A DNA stretch of 49,350 nucleotides from Irregularibacter muris (GCF_024622505.1 NZ_JANKAS010000018.1:1-49350); one strand, 5' to 3'. Numbered from the stretch's first letter, positions 1 to 8,539 are shown. Numbers and translations: made by a program. The notes: generated from the letters alone by a model not told the origin.

Positions 1-19
1 TGAGATCTCTCCTTTCAAG

Positions 20-57
20 CTTTTATAGTTCACCGAGTACTCGGTGAACTATAAAAG
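20..57. repeat. Perfect 38-bp palindrome
   Basis: Two 19-base arms, centred on the TA at 38-39, are exact reverse complements with no loop. The outermost bases are C20 and G57, and the arms contain ATAGTTCACCGAG and its complement. It lies just left of the broken IS256-family transposase. It could be a transcription terminator, a cruciform, or a junction left by an insertion sequence. The perfect symmetry is seen directly; the role is unknown. Confidence 0.7.
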
Positions 58-101
58 TACTCTTTTGAAGTCTATTGTCTCATGCCTTTTATTGATTTTA
101 A

Positions 102-542
102 ATCCATGAGATTATTGGACGCTTACACTATAAAGATAGGAAGGCATTTGCTGCTGATTTTAAAGAAGTATATACTGCAGTTAATGAAGAATTAGCCTAT
201 GAAAAACTAACCCAGCTAGAAGAAAAATGGGGCAAAAAGTATCCTTATGCCATAAAGAGCTGGGATACCAACTGGGATGTACTATCACCCTTTTTCAAGT
301 TCCCTTCAGAAATTAGAAGAATTATGTACACTACAAACGTCATAGAAGGCTTGCATCGCCAGTTTAGGAAGGTGACAAAAACAAAGTCCATTTTCCCATC
401 CGATCAGACTCTAGAGAAAATGCTCTATCTAGCTAGCCAGAACATCATAAAAAAATGGACCCAAAGATATAGAAACTGGGACATGGTCGTAAATCAGCTT
501 ATGATCTTCTTTGAAGATAGGATCTCTGAATATCAAAGGTAA
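102..542 (+). pseudogene. IS256-family transposase, 5'-truncated remnant
   Basis: The reading frame is open from 102 to the TAA at 540-542, but only about the last 145 residues of a protein that is normally near 400 residues remain. Residues such as YKDRKAFAADFK, KWGKKYP, SFFKFPSEIRR-like and YTTNVIEGLHRQFRKVTKTK-like segments are characteristic of the C-terminal half of IS256-family (mutator-type) transposases. The C-terminal catalytic glutamate region (NVIEGLHRQ) is present, but the N-terminal catalytic aspartates are missing, so it cannot be active. There is a stop codon in frame at 99-101, and the upstream sequence is the 38-bp palindrome, so the 5' part was lost by deletion or by another insertion. 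Confidence 0.88.
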
Positions 543-893
543 CACCAAAATATTTTAAAGACCTATCTTTTATTAAAAAGAAAGCCAATAAAGCTTCGGA
601 AAAACATTAATGACTGGTATTTAGACATATTTACCCAATTATAAAAACTATTGCTAGAATGATAAGATTTTATGCATAAAATCCATAACCCTAGCAAATA
701 TAAAACCAATAAGTTTTAGCAAAAATTTACTTGATTCAAATCAATTATTTCTTGTCAGTTAGGATATAAACTTTTTCTTAGACACAGACTTATTTACACC
801 CTCAATGGGAGCGCGGAAGCGCTTATAATATAAAATAAATATACTTTATATATTCGACATAGAATATATTCGACACAGACAGTCCAATTTGCT
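543..893. other. Gene-free AT-rich stretch beyond the IS256 remnant
   Basis: No credible reading frame is seen here. It holds a small hairpin, AGCGC-GGAA-GCGCT, at 810-823. TATATTCGACA occurs at 849-859 and again at 865-875, and GACACAGAC at 781-789 and 872-880. The GACACAGAC followed by TTATTTACACCC near 781-802 resembles the outer end of IS256-type elements, so this is probably decayed right-end DNA of the element whose transposase ends at 542. Confidence 0.4.
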
Positions 894-1592
894 TTAGAAC
901 TTATTAACTTTTTTCAATTTTATTTCGTCAATATGACCTTGCTTAAGCCTATCATCAGCCAGGCAATACTTGCCTAGATTTTCATAAATACCATCAATCT
1001 GCTCTATACTTAACACTTTAGTTGATTCAAGCAAGTCTCTCTTTATATGATTCAAAAGACTGTCTCTTTTAATGACTTTGACATTCTTAGATTCTACGTT
1101 AACCTTCTTAAGTGTGCACCTTTCGCTGAATATGATATAGGATTTATATAAGTCCACATCATCAATTCCTACTTCAGATTTCAAAGCACCTATATGCCCT
1201 TTGTTCTGCCAGATTGGATTAAAGAACTTATTCTTCTGTTTATTTTGTAAAGTTTGAGTCCAGTTCTTTTGCTTTTCATCTCCGAAGATCCATCCACTAT
1301 AATTCTTTGATTCAAAGACATAAATTCCTGTTTCTGATATCATAACCAAATCTATTTCAGTAGTAGACCCATCTTCCTTTGGTATATATAGGTTAGTCAT
1401 TAACTTATGGTGACCATTCAGCTTCTCGAGTTTATTAAATGTAAGGAATTCTCCATAGTTCCCTTTATCAAATACTGTTTTAAAAAAGCTGTTTCCACTG
1501 GTAATCTTATAAGTAGAACCTTTATACCTTATATATCTAGGTAGCACAATTACTCCCAATGCCAGTAAAAAATAAAATATTAGCATTTCCAA
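894..1592 (-). CDS. NERD-domain membrane-anchored nuclease-like protein
   Basis: A 232-residue protein with one N-terminal membrane segment (about residues 3-18, FYFLLALGVIVL) followed by a NERD (nuclease-related) domain at about 38-150. The domain shows the family marks: GNYGE, then EIDLVMI with the acidic residue, then FESKNYSGWIFG with the E-x-K of the PD-(D/E)XK fold. NERD proteins are thought to process nucleic acid; no substrate is known. I chose the TTG at 1590-1592 because GGAGGTG sits 8 bases before it; the ATG two codons later is too far from that site. It is the last gene of the minus-strand cassette, 27 bases after the SAP-domain gene. Confidence 0.82.
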   Translation of the reverse strand: MEMLIFYFLLALGVIVLPRYIRYKGSTYKITSGNSFFKTVFDKGNYGEFLTFNKLEKLNGHHKLMTNLYIPKEDGSTTEIDLVMISETGIYVFESKNYSGWIFGDEKQKNWTQTLQNKQKNKFFNPIWQNKGHIGALKSEVGIDDVDLYKSYIIFSERCTLKKVNVESKNVKVIKRDSLLNHIKRDLLESTKVLSIEQIDGIYENLGKYCLADDRLKQGHIDEIKLKKVNKF

Positions 1593-1619
1593 TTTACTGT
1601 CACCTCCAATTACATTTTC

Positions 1620-2750
1620 TTATTTCTTCAACCCGTACTCCTTCTTAAGCCGTCTCTTTACTTTATTATAAAGTTTTTGAAGGTTCTCTTCATCCTTATG
1701 TATTTCCATGTGTACAATCTCAACACATTCGTCTGCTGAAAATAAACTGAAAGATAATTGAATTCTACTCATCTCTTCTAACAACTTATTCTTTAGTCCA
1801 TCATCAGATAAGCCTTTCTTCTCTTGATAATCAACAACTCTGCTAGTTATTCCCGGAGCCATTGTAACAATTGAATTCTTGTAGGGAAAGTAGTTATCAC
1901 CATAAATATCCATAAACTGCATACTAAAACCGTTTGATAATCCACTTAAATCATAAAGGATGACCTCTGCTAAAAGAGAAAAAGCATTGTCTAGCTTGCC
2001 TTCTTCCTTTACAAACTCTGACATTGAAAAACGACAGTTTCTATACAATCCAAAGTCTTTATTTTTTATATGAACCATACTTCTTTCATTCAAATATCCC
2101 CAAATAACATCTCTGTATGGGTAGCCAGGTTTATCCTGCACTTTCTTACTTAAAGACCAGATATCCAGATCCTCAATTCCATGAAGATGGATATATGGAA
2201 TGTATTCTTCTTTCTTTAGAATTTCTTTGCCTGCATCTGTCAGCTCGTATGTATATTTTGTGAATATGTCTTTCAGTGTTGCTTCAGGTACTTCATCCAT
2301 AAGACGCTGAACTAACTCAGCCTTCTTGCCTGAGACTTTTAATCCATTATCTTTTAATACATCCTTTAGCACAGCAGCTATCTCTTTTTCAATTGCCGAT
2401 CGCAACGATCCAATTTGGAGAAAGCCTCTATCTTTCAATGATATCAAGCACTTATCAACATCTTTAACACCGTACTTATACCACCAGAATCCAGGATAAG
2501 AATTGCCTTCAAGATAATATTTGGGTGCATAAGAAAGTAGAAGTATTTCATGTGGATATAAGCCTACATCATTTAGTTTCATGCCTTTGATTATCTTCTC
2601 AACAGGAATAACCTCAGGCTCGGATGGGGTATTGATAATCTCTGACTTAATACTTATCATAGAGCTGATGTCGAAATCCTTCTTGTCTTTTGATTTGCTA
2701 ATCTGTTTATTTTGATTGTTTCGCTTTTTAAGAAAGTCAAATAATCCCAC
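1620..2750 (-). CDS. SAP-domain protein of unknown function
   Basis: A 376-residue protein. Residues about 118-155 form a SAP motif (helix-turn-helix-like, with LKDNGLKVSGKKAELVQRL), a module that usually binds AT-rich DNA. Before it, residues 60-112 (LYPHEILLLSYAP, then YKYGVKDVDKCLISLKDRGF) look like a small winged-helix-type unit found in related Firmicutes proteins. The C-terminal 200 residues are not recognised. Start: GTG at 2748-2750, with GGAGGG eight bases before it. This start lies inside the 3' end of the upstream frame, which overlaps by 94 bases, so the two are translationally close. It may be the DNA-recognition component of the cassette, which is inference. Confidence 0.75.
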   Translation of the reverse strand: MGLFDFLKKRNNQNKQISKSKDKKDFDISSMISIKSEIINTPSEPEVIPVEKIIKGMKLNDVGLYPHEILLLSYAPKYYLEGNSYPGFWWYKYGVKDVDKCLISLKDRGFLQIGSLRSAIEKEIAAVLKDVLKDNGLKVSGKKAELVQRLMDEVPEATLKDIFTKYTYELTDAGKEILKKEEYIPYIHLHGIEDLDIWSLSKKVQDKPGYPYRDVIWGYLNERSMVHIKNKDFGLYRNCRFSMSEFVKEEGKLDNAFSLLAEVILYDLSGLSNGFSMQFMDIYGDNYFPYKNSIVTMAPGITSRVVDYQEKKGLSDDGLKNKLLEEMSRIQLSFSLFSADECVEIVHMEIHKDEENLQKLYNKVKRRLKKEYGLKK

Positions 2751-3082
2751 TCATATCCCTCCGTTTCTTCTATTGATTCCTGTTCGTCTGGATCCCTATG
2801 CTCCACATTCATACCATCAACCCAATCTTCCTCGATGTACACTATACCGTTCCGGCCTTCCACCTTACGATTGGGGCCAGCCTTATACAGCTTACAACCT
2901 AATGGACCATAACAGAATGTCTCAAATCTATATTTCTTCCTGCCTCTTGGATTCCAATTATCAATAATAATCTCAATCGGCATCCTAGCTCCCCACGTGC
3001 AGCTACTACAGAAAACCTCATATGTCCCGGCTGCTAGTCTGCGGTTTCCTCTTTCTCTGTAAACTTCCAGCTCCGGCGACAC
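2657..3082 (-). CDS. Cys4 (zinc-ribbon-like) protein, probably the C-terminal half of a split gene
   Basis: A 141-residue frame. CSSC near residue 25 and FCYGPLGCKLYKAG near 57 give four cysteines that could bind zinc. FETFCYGP, YKAGPNRKV and EEDWVDG are conserved in a family of bacterial hypothetical proteins. From memory of that family, this half is normally continuous with the protein encoded at 3105-3407. Here the frame has a TGA at 3089-3091, only a weak GTG start, and no ribosome binding site. That supports a frameshift in an originally single gene. The conserved part ends near HRDPDE, and the last 45 residues overlap the SAP gene and may not be functional. Confidence 0.6.
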   Translation of the reverse strand: MSPELEVYRERGNRRLAAGTYEVFCSSCTWGARMPIEIIIDNWNPRGRKKYRFETFCYGPLGCKLYKAGPNRKVEGRNGIVYIEEDWVDGMNVEHRDPDEQESIEETEGYEWDYLTFLKSETIKINRLANQKTRRISTSAL

Positions 3083-3104
3083 CAGTTCTCAAGGTGATGA
3101 TGTG

Positions 3105-3407
3105 TTAGTGATGGTACCATGAGATGACTTTAAGCTTTGAAACTTTGTAATATTGAGTAGGTTCGGTGTCAGGATCCGGTACTGGAACACATTCACCGGG
3201 GATAATGTCATTTACTTTGAATTGATGTTTGGCATGGACCGTTTTGCCGATGCCGATGGAGAAGGTGGTATTTGTGTTGTCCAGTTCTCCCTCCAAGGTA
3301 ATGGCATAGCCTGGGTATGTATGAGAGGACTCGTCGAAGGACCTGGTTAAACGAATGCGAGGCTGTATTGAAATTATAGTGCCTTTGAAGGTTGACTTTG
3401 TGTCCAT
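3105..3407 (-). CDS. Small OB-like conserved protein, probable N-terminal half of a split gene
   Basis: A 100-residue protein beginning FKGTIISIQPRIRLTRSFD, with SIGIGKTVHAKHQFKVNDII and GECVPVPDPD. The pattern of short beta strands suggests an OB-like nucleic-acid-binding fold, although this is inference from sequence pattern. The ATG at 3405-3407 has a good GGAGG site 8 bases upstream. The product stops after KVSKLKVISWYHH, at the point where remembered homologues continue into the Cys4 domain encoded next at 3082. The function is unknown. It lies 21 bases after the PLD-like gene. Confidence 0.7.
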   Translation of the reverse strand: MDTKSTFKGTIISIQPRIRLTRSFDESSHTYPGYAITLEGELDNTNTTFSIGIGKTVHAKHQFKVNDIIPGECVPVPDPDTEPTQYYKVSKLKVISWYHH

Positions 3408-3428
3408 GAATTGAGGCCTCCTTTAACA

Positions 3429-4544
3429 TTATGTGTTATCTATATTTTCATTTACCTTTCTAAACTCTAATTCTTCAAATTTTTCTAGTGCTATTTTTGA
3501 TGAATCTAAATAATCATCTAATATTTTAAGCATTTCATCTAATGACCCTTTTGCTTCCTGACATAAATCCTGAAATGCTTCATGGACGCTATCCATTGCC
3601 TTCTGAACATAACCCTCTAAATATTCGTCATAAGCTTCTACACTATATTTATCTTGAATTTTCTGATTTGCCCGTTCTGAAGAGTCAAAACAAGCTAATT
3701 CATATACTTCTTCGTTTGAGGATAAGTCTTCAAATTGATTTTCTAAAGTTCTTAAGATCTTATAATAATCATTTAGTTCCTCTAAGAGGTCCTTATCCTC
3801 TGTCAATTGATCAGCAGCATCATAAATTTTGCTCATGAGTTCTGAACAATTATCTAACTCTCCAATAATGTTATCTATTGTTCTCTGGTTTAGTCTTTCT
3901 TCTGTATTATTATAAAAATACCCTTTTCCATCTAAATCGTCATAATAAGAGTATACCTGATCAAACAACTCTTCTTTAAGGGCAAACAAGTTTGATAAAT
4001 GCATTTTTATTTCCAGTAGCAATGGAAGATAATCATATTCAAAATATGGAGTTGATGACTTTTCAAGTTCTTTAGTAACTTCTTCTTTCAAAAATGTAAT
4101 AAAATCAATATCACGACTTATAATTCCAAATTCAATGTTATGTTTGCTTTCCTCAGAATAATTTGCTGAACCAACATATGCCAGATTATTTGTCATTATG
4201 ATTTTTCCGTGGTTTTCAAAATTAAAGAAAACACTAACTTTCTGCCCAATACTATCTGGTTTTAATTTAGTCAGATATATATTTATCTTCTTCCTCGCTG
4301 CATTCTTATAACTGTCTCCATAATATGTATCCCACCTCGAAGGTATATTCGTAAATATACTTATTTCTGTATCTGAAGAAGTTTCAGATAGCTGTTGAAT
4401 GAGCAAGGACTGTTTCTCAGAAATATTGAAAGTGACAATGATAATTTCTTCAGCATTTTTAAAATCATCCAAAACTTCCTGATATCCTAACTCATCCTTA
4501 GAATAAATGAACTTCGCATCAGACAAATAATATTCTTTCTTCAA
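3429..4544 (-). CDS. Phospholipase-D-like (HKD) domain protein with coiled-coil tail
   Basis: About 371 residues from the TTG at 4542-4544, chosen because GGGAGGG lies 8 bases before it; an open frame extends to 4589 but without a good site. Residues 112-132 hold one PLD motif, NHGKIIMTNNLAYVGSANYS. The usual HxKx4D-GSxN signature is present except that the aspartate position is asparagine. One HKD motif implies a homodimeric active site, as in bacterial PLD-type nucleases. The C-terminal half is rich in E, L, K and D and is probably coiled coil. No signal peptide is seen, so it is likely cytoplasmic. It is the second gene of the cassette, 49 bases after the DUF3800-like gene. A nuclease or another phosphodiester-acting role is inferred. 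Confidence 0.78.
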   Translation of the reverse strand: MKKEYYLSDAKFIYSKDELGYQEVLDDFKNAEEIIIVTFNISEKQSLLIQQLSETSSDTEISIFTNIPSRWDTYYGDSYKNAARKKINIYLTKLKPDSIGQKVSVFFNFENHGKIIMTNNLAYVGSANYSEESKHNIEFGIISRDIDFITFLKEEVTKELEKSSTPYFEYDYLPLLLEIKMHLSNLFALKEELFDQVYSYYDDLDGKGYFYNNTEERLNQRTIDNIIGELDNCSELMSKIYDAADQLTEDKDLLEELNDYYKILRTLENQFEDLSSNEEVYELACFDSSERANQKIQDKYSVEAYDEYLEGYVQKAMDSVHEAFQDLCQEAKGSLDEMLKILDDYLDSSKIALEKFEELEFRKVNENIDNT

Positions 4545-4593
4545 TGAATATCCCTCCCATACAATAACCGTTTTCACATTTATCAGCAAACCA

Positions 4594-5676
4594 TCAGATT
4601 AATTTATCCATCAACGCCAATAACGATCCTCTATTCTGAATCATCTCAATACTATTCACACTCTGAATCAATCCCCTGCAAAGCCTTTCAGCACTGTCTA
4701 TTAGTGAGTTTATTATACGGATACATTCCTTCTGCTCCTGAGTAAGTGATTCCATTTTTCTTATGATCATTTCTGGCGTAGACTGATCTAACTCTGCAAA
4801 TAACTTTCCGAGCAAGCCCACCCAAACATCAGATATCTGGATCAGTCGCTCATTCTTAGAATCAATGAATTTGAAATTGGACAGCTTCTCGCCATTTAGA
4901 GTGTAAATCGTATTCTTTAATGCTAATTCTGCCTCAGCTTCTTCATCAAAAAAATATATAGAATCTTTATAGAATGCACATCTACCATCTCTTAGTCCGA
5001 AATATTCCTCCACTAATAAGCCAGGTGTGTTATCTTCAATAAAGACCAACTCTCCCTTACGTCCATTTACTTTCAGTAATTGCCCGAAATTCTCTAGATA
5101 GAAATCTTCGTCACCATAGGATTGTATAAGATCGCTTAGCTCATAGCAAAAATTCTTAATATCTTCTTTATCTAAACTTGGATAATTATAGCTATGGAGT
5201 ATTGAAAGGATCTCATCTATATGGGTTATAACAAATCTATGTAAACTGGCCTTCAGAGCTTGTGCCCACTCTAGTCCGAAGTTGAACTGTGGCTGGGCAG
5301 CAAATAGGGAATCAACAATATCTACGACAGAAAAGTACATATTATTTAACGTAGCATAATGGACATAGAGTCCGCTGCTATCAAGCCATGAAAGAAATTG
5401 CTGAATCGGTTTCTTGCTTATTGCTGTCCAGAAGTTTGATTTTTTACCCGCTAATGTCCTAAACTTAATTTCTGGTGTGTTTATTTTCAGCTCATCAAAC
5501 AACAAGTCTACGTTGCATGGAGGGGTATCACTCTTGAATAACACACCTCCGAGAATAAAATCTTTAGCAATGCCTTCTTCTGCATTCACACCATTCTCTG
5601 TCAATCTAAACTTGCGAACGTTCCCGGTCTCATCATAATAAAAGCTGCACTTTTCATCAAATAGTGGAACGGGCAA
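4594..5676 (-). CDS. DUF3800-like protein (RNase H-fold type)
   Basis: A 360-residue protein. The N-terminus has FYYDETGN followed by DFILGGVLF, the D-E-(S/T)-G plus hydrophobic strand layout of DUF3800 proteins. The C-terminal FIDSKNERLIQISDVWVGLL matches the family's second acidic block. DUF3800 proteins are predicted RNase H-like nucleases found in mobile and defence islands; none of that is proved for this one. The only usable start is TTG at 5674-5676, because TAG lies three codons upstream. No strong ribosome binding site is visible, and a 9-bp inverted repeat covers the start. It is the first gene of the minus-strand cassette. Confidence 0.65.
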   Translation of the reverse strand: MPVPLFDEKCSFYYDETGNVRKFRLTENGVNAEEGIAKDFILGGVLFKSDTPPCNVDLLFDELKINTPEIKFRTLAGKKSNFWTAISKKPIQQFLSWLDSSGLYVHYATLNNMYFSVVDIVDSLFAAQPQFNFGLEWAQALKASLHRFVITHIDEILSILHSYNYPSLDKEDIKNFCYELSDLIQSYGDEDFYLENFGQLLKVNGRKGELVFIEDNTPGLLVEEYFGLRDGRCAFYKDSIYFFDEEAEAELALKNTIYTLNGEKLSNFKFIDSKNERLIQISDVWVGLLGKLFAELDQSTPEMIIRKMESLTQEQKECIRIINSLIDSAERLCRGLIQSVNSIEMIQNRGSLLALMDKLI

Positions 5677-5708
5677 AGCTATCTAACTTACTCTTTTCAT
5701 GCCCGTTC
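5667..5708. promoter_or_regulatory. Inverted repeat across the start of the DUF3800-like gene
   Basis: GAACGGGCA at 5667-5675 is exactly complementary to TGCCCGTTC at 5700-5708, with 24 bases between. In the minus-strand mRNA the downstream arm includes part of the TTG start codon at 5674-5676, so folding would hide it. It could be an operator or a translational switch controlling the cassette. The pairing is seen; the function is inferred. Confidence 0.4.
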
Positions 5709-5942
5709 TCTTTGATGTATTATGTCAGTATTCTTATATTGTCCGTACTCTTTCACTACCTATCCGGAAAGTCAACCAGAATCATATTAAACACCCATTC
5801 TCTCCATCACCCTAATCAACTAATGTAACATCTACGCTTTATCAGATCCCCCTATGTGATGAATGGTATCTTGGTAACTTGGGGCTCAGGGGATTGGCGA
5901 TCTGGGGAAGATACAACAGGTGAATCAACTACTTCTATCGAC

Positions 5943-6935
5943 TTATCTATTATTCTGCTCAAACTTCCATGCATCCCTAACCATTTCTTCGATCCCAAGT
6001 TCTGCTTTCCAACCAAGCTCCTGCTCAGCTTTACTCGCATCCGCATAGCAGATTGCAATATCACCCGGACGTCTTCCAACAATCTCAAAAGGAACATCTG
6101 CGTCATTGACCTTCATAAAGGAATTAACAAGTTCTAAAACAGAAGTTCCTCTGCCGGTTCCAAGGTTATAGATGTTAACACCATCTTTAAGATTTTCAAT
6201 GGCCTTTACATGACCTTTGGCAAGATCAACCACATGGATATAATCACGAACGCCTGTCCCATCTATTGTATCATAGTCGTTTCCGAATACACTTAACTTC
6301 TCTAATTGACCCTTAGCCACTTTTGTCACGACAGGCATAAGATTGTTCAGAATACCGTTAGGATCTTCTCCAATCAATCCACTCTCATGGGCACCCACTG
6401 GATTGAAATATCTAAGTAGACTCACTGAAAATCCATCATTAGCATGAACCGTATCTGTCAAAATTCGCTCTCTCATAGCTTTGGTCTCACCGTATGGATT
6501 AGTTGTCTCCCTAAGCTCCATATCTTCTTTCAGCGGAGATGGCTGATCACCATACACTGTTGCCGATGAACCGAACACAAACTTCCTAACTCCGTACTCC
6601 ACACACATTCTGCTTAGCACCACCGTACTTACCAAATTATTATAGTAATACTCAAGTGGCTTGGAAACAGACTCCCCAACAGCTTTTAGACCAGCGAAGT
6701 GAATCACACCATCGATTTTATGCTTAACGAAGATTTCTTCTAACTTCGCTTCATCCATCGCATCAATCTGATAGAAAGTTGGTTTGATGCCCATTATAGT
6801 AAATAGCTTGTCCAGTACTTCAATCTTAGAGTTGATAAGATTATCAGCTATGAAAACGGTATGGTTATTTTTGATTAGTTCTATTGTTGTATGGCTGCCG
6901 ATAAAGTCTAAACCTCCAGTTACTAATATGTTCAT
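5943..6935 (-). CDS. galE: UDP-glucose 4-epimerase (GalE), with an altered NAD-binding loop
   Basis: A 330-residue extended SDR of normal GalE length. It interconverts UDP-glucose and UDP-galactose (or the GlcNAc/GalNAc pair) in the cytoplasm. Catalytic features are present: GSSATVYG with its Ser/Thr, and YGETK with Tyr and Lys. The N-terminal Rossmann motif reads TGGLDFIGSH where the family has TGGAGYIGSH, so the second glycine of GxxGxxG is aspartate. That may weaken NAD binding. The ATG at 6933-6935 has a strong GGAGGTGA site. It is the last gene of the long capsule operon. The family call is firm; activity is uncertain because of the loop. Confidence 0.93.
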   Translation of the reverse strand: MNILVTGGLDFIGSHTTIELIKNNHTVFIADNLINSKIEVLDKLFTIMGIKPTFYQIDAMDEAKLEEIFVKHKIDGVIHFAGLKAVGESVSKPLEYYYNNLVSTVVLSRMCVEYGVRKFVFGSSATVYGDQPSPLKEDMELRETTNPYGETKAMRERILTDTVHANDGFSVSLLRYFNPVGAHESGLIGEDPNGILNNLMPVVTKVAKGQLEKLSVFGNDYDTIDGTGVRDYIHVVDLAKGHVKAIENLKDGVNIYNLGTGRGTSVLELVNSFMKVNDADVPFEIVGRRPGDIAICYADASKAEQELGWKAELGIEEMVRDAWKFEQNNR

Positions 6936-6987
6936 TGGTTATGGTCACCTCCGTTAGCCTTTTCAGTGTGTTAATTGTTATAAGAGG

Positions 6988-8472
6988 TTATTTAAATTTA
7001 TTCTTCAAATTATATAAATGCAGCTTACTTGATTGACTTAATTCAAGTATATTATAACTAAATTTGGCTCTGATAGTATTCAATCTAGAGTTCCGAGACG
7101 ATTGTGGTAACTCATCAACTAATAAATTGTCGTCATAAGTTTTGATCATCTTAGATATAGATGCTATCCAAATAAACCATTCATCATAAATATTTAAACC
7201 TTCCTTTGATCGTTTGGGATAAATTGAGTAGATTGTTTCAATAGCATCCATATCAAAAATGCCTGTATTTTCAATCTCTTTTGATAGAATTAGATCTTTA
7301 ATTGGTTTTCTTAAATCATTACGAATCCATCTATGGTATTCATGGAAATTCTTTTTGTAACTATCCAATGGTCTAGTACTGGAACTTCCATAGATTGCAC
7401 CAGTTCTTGCCCAAGGTATCTCTAACAATCGAGGTTCCATTAGTTTTAACATTTTTTCGTAAATCCGATTATTTCTTAACTCCCATTTCAACGAAAAAAT
7501 GAACTGATATACTTCAGGTGAAGTAAATAATTGATGTAACGGAATCTTTTCATTAATAATATCCATACACCATTGTAGCTTGTTTCTCATGTAAAAAGCT
7601 TGATAATCAAATTCAGTTCTTCCGTTCCACTCATCTTTATTATAATAATAGTCCACTATATCATTATAAGCTTCACTTTTTCTTATTTTTACCATTTCCT
7701 TGTTGAGTAATAATTCTTTATTGTAAAGCTTTTTCTCTGCCATTGGTTTTAAATTTGAAATGTGCATTCCTGAATATTCTGCGCGCCCAATACTATCCCC
7801 ATAACTTGCTGCTAAAATTCCATCTAACCCTTCTAATTTGCTTACACCTACCATATTATGCAGATGTATAGGTGAAGCCATAGCACCATATCCAGCAGCA
7901 ACATCAATATTCTTTAAAAGAATATTTTCATCGATTGGCAAGACAACACTTTCCCAGTTAAATAACTTACAAATTTCCCTAGAATATTGAACATCTCTCG
8001 AATTCTCATCACCCCATGTAATCCCAACCACGCTTCCTTTAAAATCACCTCTGTTAATTAACTCATTAATAAGCATTGCACAAATACGGCTATCCATGCC
8101 ACCTGATAATAAGATTCCAATGCTATCCTTATTATCTAGAAACTTGGATATTTCATCTAATAATAGTGCAACAAATTTATTAATTAACGTACTTTCATCG
8201 GAAATATTATTGATATTATATTCATTTATAAGACTATGTTCCCACTGTTCTCCATCTGGCTTTGATATCCATGGTGTCCGTCTAATGTTTTTGATGATAG
8301 TCCTGTCTGATAGTATGTATCCCCATTTCATATATTCTAAAATCGCAGTTGGATCTAACATGCTTTTTTCCGCGTCTAATATAACTTCATTAAAACTATC
8401 ATAATATTTAGTTAAGTTATTTAAGTTATAATATTTATATTGTGTAACAAGATAATTCCAATTTGGTATCAT
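6988..8472 (-). CDS. Asparagine synthase-like amidotransferase of the capsule locus
   Basis: A 494-residue protein with the ATP-pyrophosphatase (PP-loop) motif SGGMDS at 123-128 and an asparagine-synthase C-terminal domain over about 100-400. The usual N-terminal glutaminase domain with Cys2 is absent; only its last part, EYMKWGYILSDRTIIKNIRR, remains recognisable, so it probably uses free ammonia or a partner. Similar proteins in O-antigen and capsule clusters amidate uronic acids, for example WbpS acting on GalNAcA. This locus also encodes enzymes for a HexNAc-uronic acid, so an N-acetyl-hexosaminuronamide is a reasonable guess. The ATG is preceded by AAGGGGTG. Confidence 0.75.
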   Translation of the reverse strand: MIPNWNYLVTQYKYYNLNNLTKYYDSFNEVILDAEKSMLDPTAILEYMKWGYILSDRTIIKNIRRTPWISKPDGEQWEHSLINEYNINNISDESTLINKFVALLLDEISKFLDNKDSIGILLSGGMDSRICAMLINELINRGDFKGSVVGITWGDENSRDVQYSREICKLFNWESVVLPIDENILLKNIDVAAGYGAMASPIHLHNMVGVSKLEGLDGILAASYGDSIGRAEYSGMHISNLKPMAEKKLYNKELLLNKEMVKIRKSEAYNDIVDYYYNKDEWNGRTEFDYQAFYMRNKLQWCMDIINEKIPLHQLFTSPEVYQFIFSLKWELRNNRIYEKMLKLMEPRLLEIPWARTGAIYGSSSTRPLDSYKKNFHEYHRWIRNDLRKPIKDLILSKEIENTGIFDMDAIETIYSIYPKRSKEGLNIYDEWFIWIASISKMIKTYDDNLLVDELPQSSRNSRLNTIRAKFSYNILELSQSSKLHLYNLKNKFK

Positions 8473-8539
8473 TCTAGAACACCCCTTTCTTGCATTGTAT
8501 ATCGTTATTATTTTAAATCAAATATAATACAAAGGATTT

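Noticed and set aside
3153-3429. Frames of 65 (plus) and 73 codons (minus) at the OB-like gene
   Set aside because: Both are shadows of the well-started gene at 3105-3407.
5852-6137. Two frames of 84 and 93 codons at the end of galE
   Set aside because: They overlap the 3' end of galE in other frames and have low-complexity products. galE itself is clear down to 5943.
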